The position numbers were made by a program, and so were the translations under genes. This document shows, piece by piece, positions 38,379-38,430 of a stretch of 38,430 nt of DNA (positions are counted from its first letter, which is position 1; each line of letters starts with the position of its first letter). The DNA lies in the NCBI GenBank assembly GCA_963611165.1, contig CAVDQG010000015.1, forward strand, positions 1 through 38,430, in the 5' to 3' direction. The notes beneath the pieces are model-generated. The model worked only from the letters and a program-made list of their open reading frames with translations. It did not search any database and was not told the DNA's origin. Source of the stretch: SIG603 sp963611165. GTDB taxonomy: Bacteria > Bacillota > Clostridia > Oscillospirales > Acutalibacteraceae.

Positions 38379-38430
38379 CTGTATTTTTATTTGTGTAAAT
38401 AAGTCGGCTTGTCGGCTTAACTACGGGCGT

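Noticed and set aside
1..38430. CRISPR arrays, prophage genes, plasmid replication or conjugation genes
   Set aside because: No regularly spaced direct repeats and no integrase, relaxase, capsid or replication protein was recognised in any frame.

Overview
This window looks like a draft chromosome of an anaerobic, gut-type Clostridia. The left half resembles Ruminococcus/Oscillospiraceae: an anaerobic (glycyl-radical) ribonucleotide reductase, SecA with a SEC-C zinc tail, strong Shine-Dalgarno (SD) sites, a MoxR/DUF58 cluster and a GPH-type sugar transporter. A run of 10 N at 7595-7604 is an assembly gap, so the order across it depends on scaffolding. The taxonomic guess is an inference from gene content and style only.

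Left part (1-18640): two tRNAs (Thr, 5' cut by the window edge, and Tyr) with a terminator; a long leader with a candidate NrdR box; nrdD without nrdG; a CYTH-domain protein and a nitroreductase; a MoxR AAA ATPase / DUF58 / membrane-DUF4129 operon; a small gene broken by the assembly gap; a secreted lipoprotein nuclease; pnuC behind a terminator/antiterminator-like leader; ilvE; secA; a small lipoprotein; then, on the minus strand, a short remnant ORF, a GPH-family sugar transporter with palindromic control sites, and a Na/Pi cotransporter-PhoU protein.

Right part (about 18680-38210): a molybdenum-hydroxylase island bounded on the left by a decayed IS3-family insertion sequence (18677-18979) and on the right by what may be a solitary IS256-like end (38183-38209). 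Codon choice differs visibly from the left part (more GGA, CTG and TTG; fewer GGC and CTT), so I infer transfer from a Lachnospiraceae-like donor. A LysR regulator diverges from a five-gene operon: a [2Fe-2S] subunit, a molybdopterin subunit, a FAD subunit that carries a complete GltD-like NAD(P)H oxidoreductase inserted inside its FAD domain, an orphan MoaA-like radical SAM protein, and a Crp/Fnr-type regulator. After a terminator and a convergent TylF-like methyltransferase, a second ten-gene operon starts from a promoter with an unusually long, palindrome-filled spacer. It encodes a MocA-like nucleotidyltransferase fused to a ModE-like DNA-binding domain, a histidine-phosphatase/HD fusion, a MoeA-like protein with a five-cysteine tail, an XdhC-family maturase with unusual domain order, MoaA, a MOSC-MogA fusion, ModA, ModB, MoaC and ModC.

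Together the island imports molybdate (ModABC), makes cofactor intermediates (MoaA, MoaC, MogA, MoeA-like), tailors and inserts the cofactor (MocA-like, XdhC) and supplies a three-subunit hydroxylase. MoaD, MoaE and MoeB are not in the window, so cofactor synthesis must be completed from elsewhere. The most novel element is the FAD subunit with the nested GltD-like module, which suggests a hydroxylase wired directly to NAD(P)(H), possibly with a split electron path. Its substrate cannot be read from the sequence.
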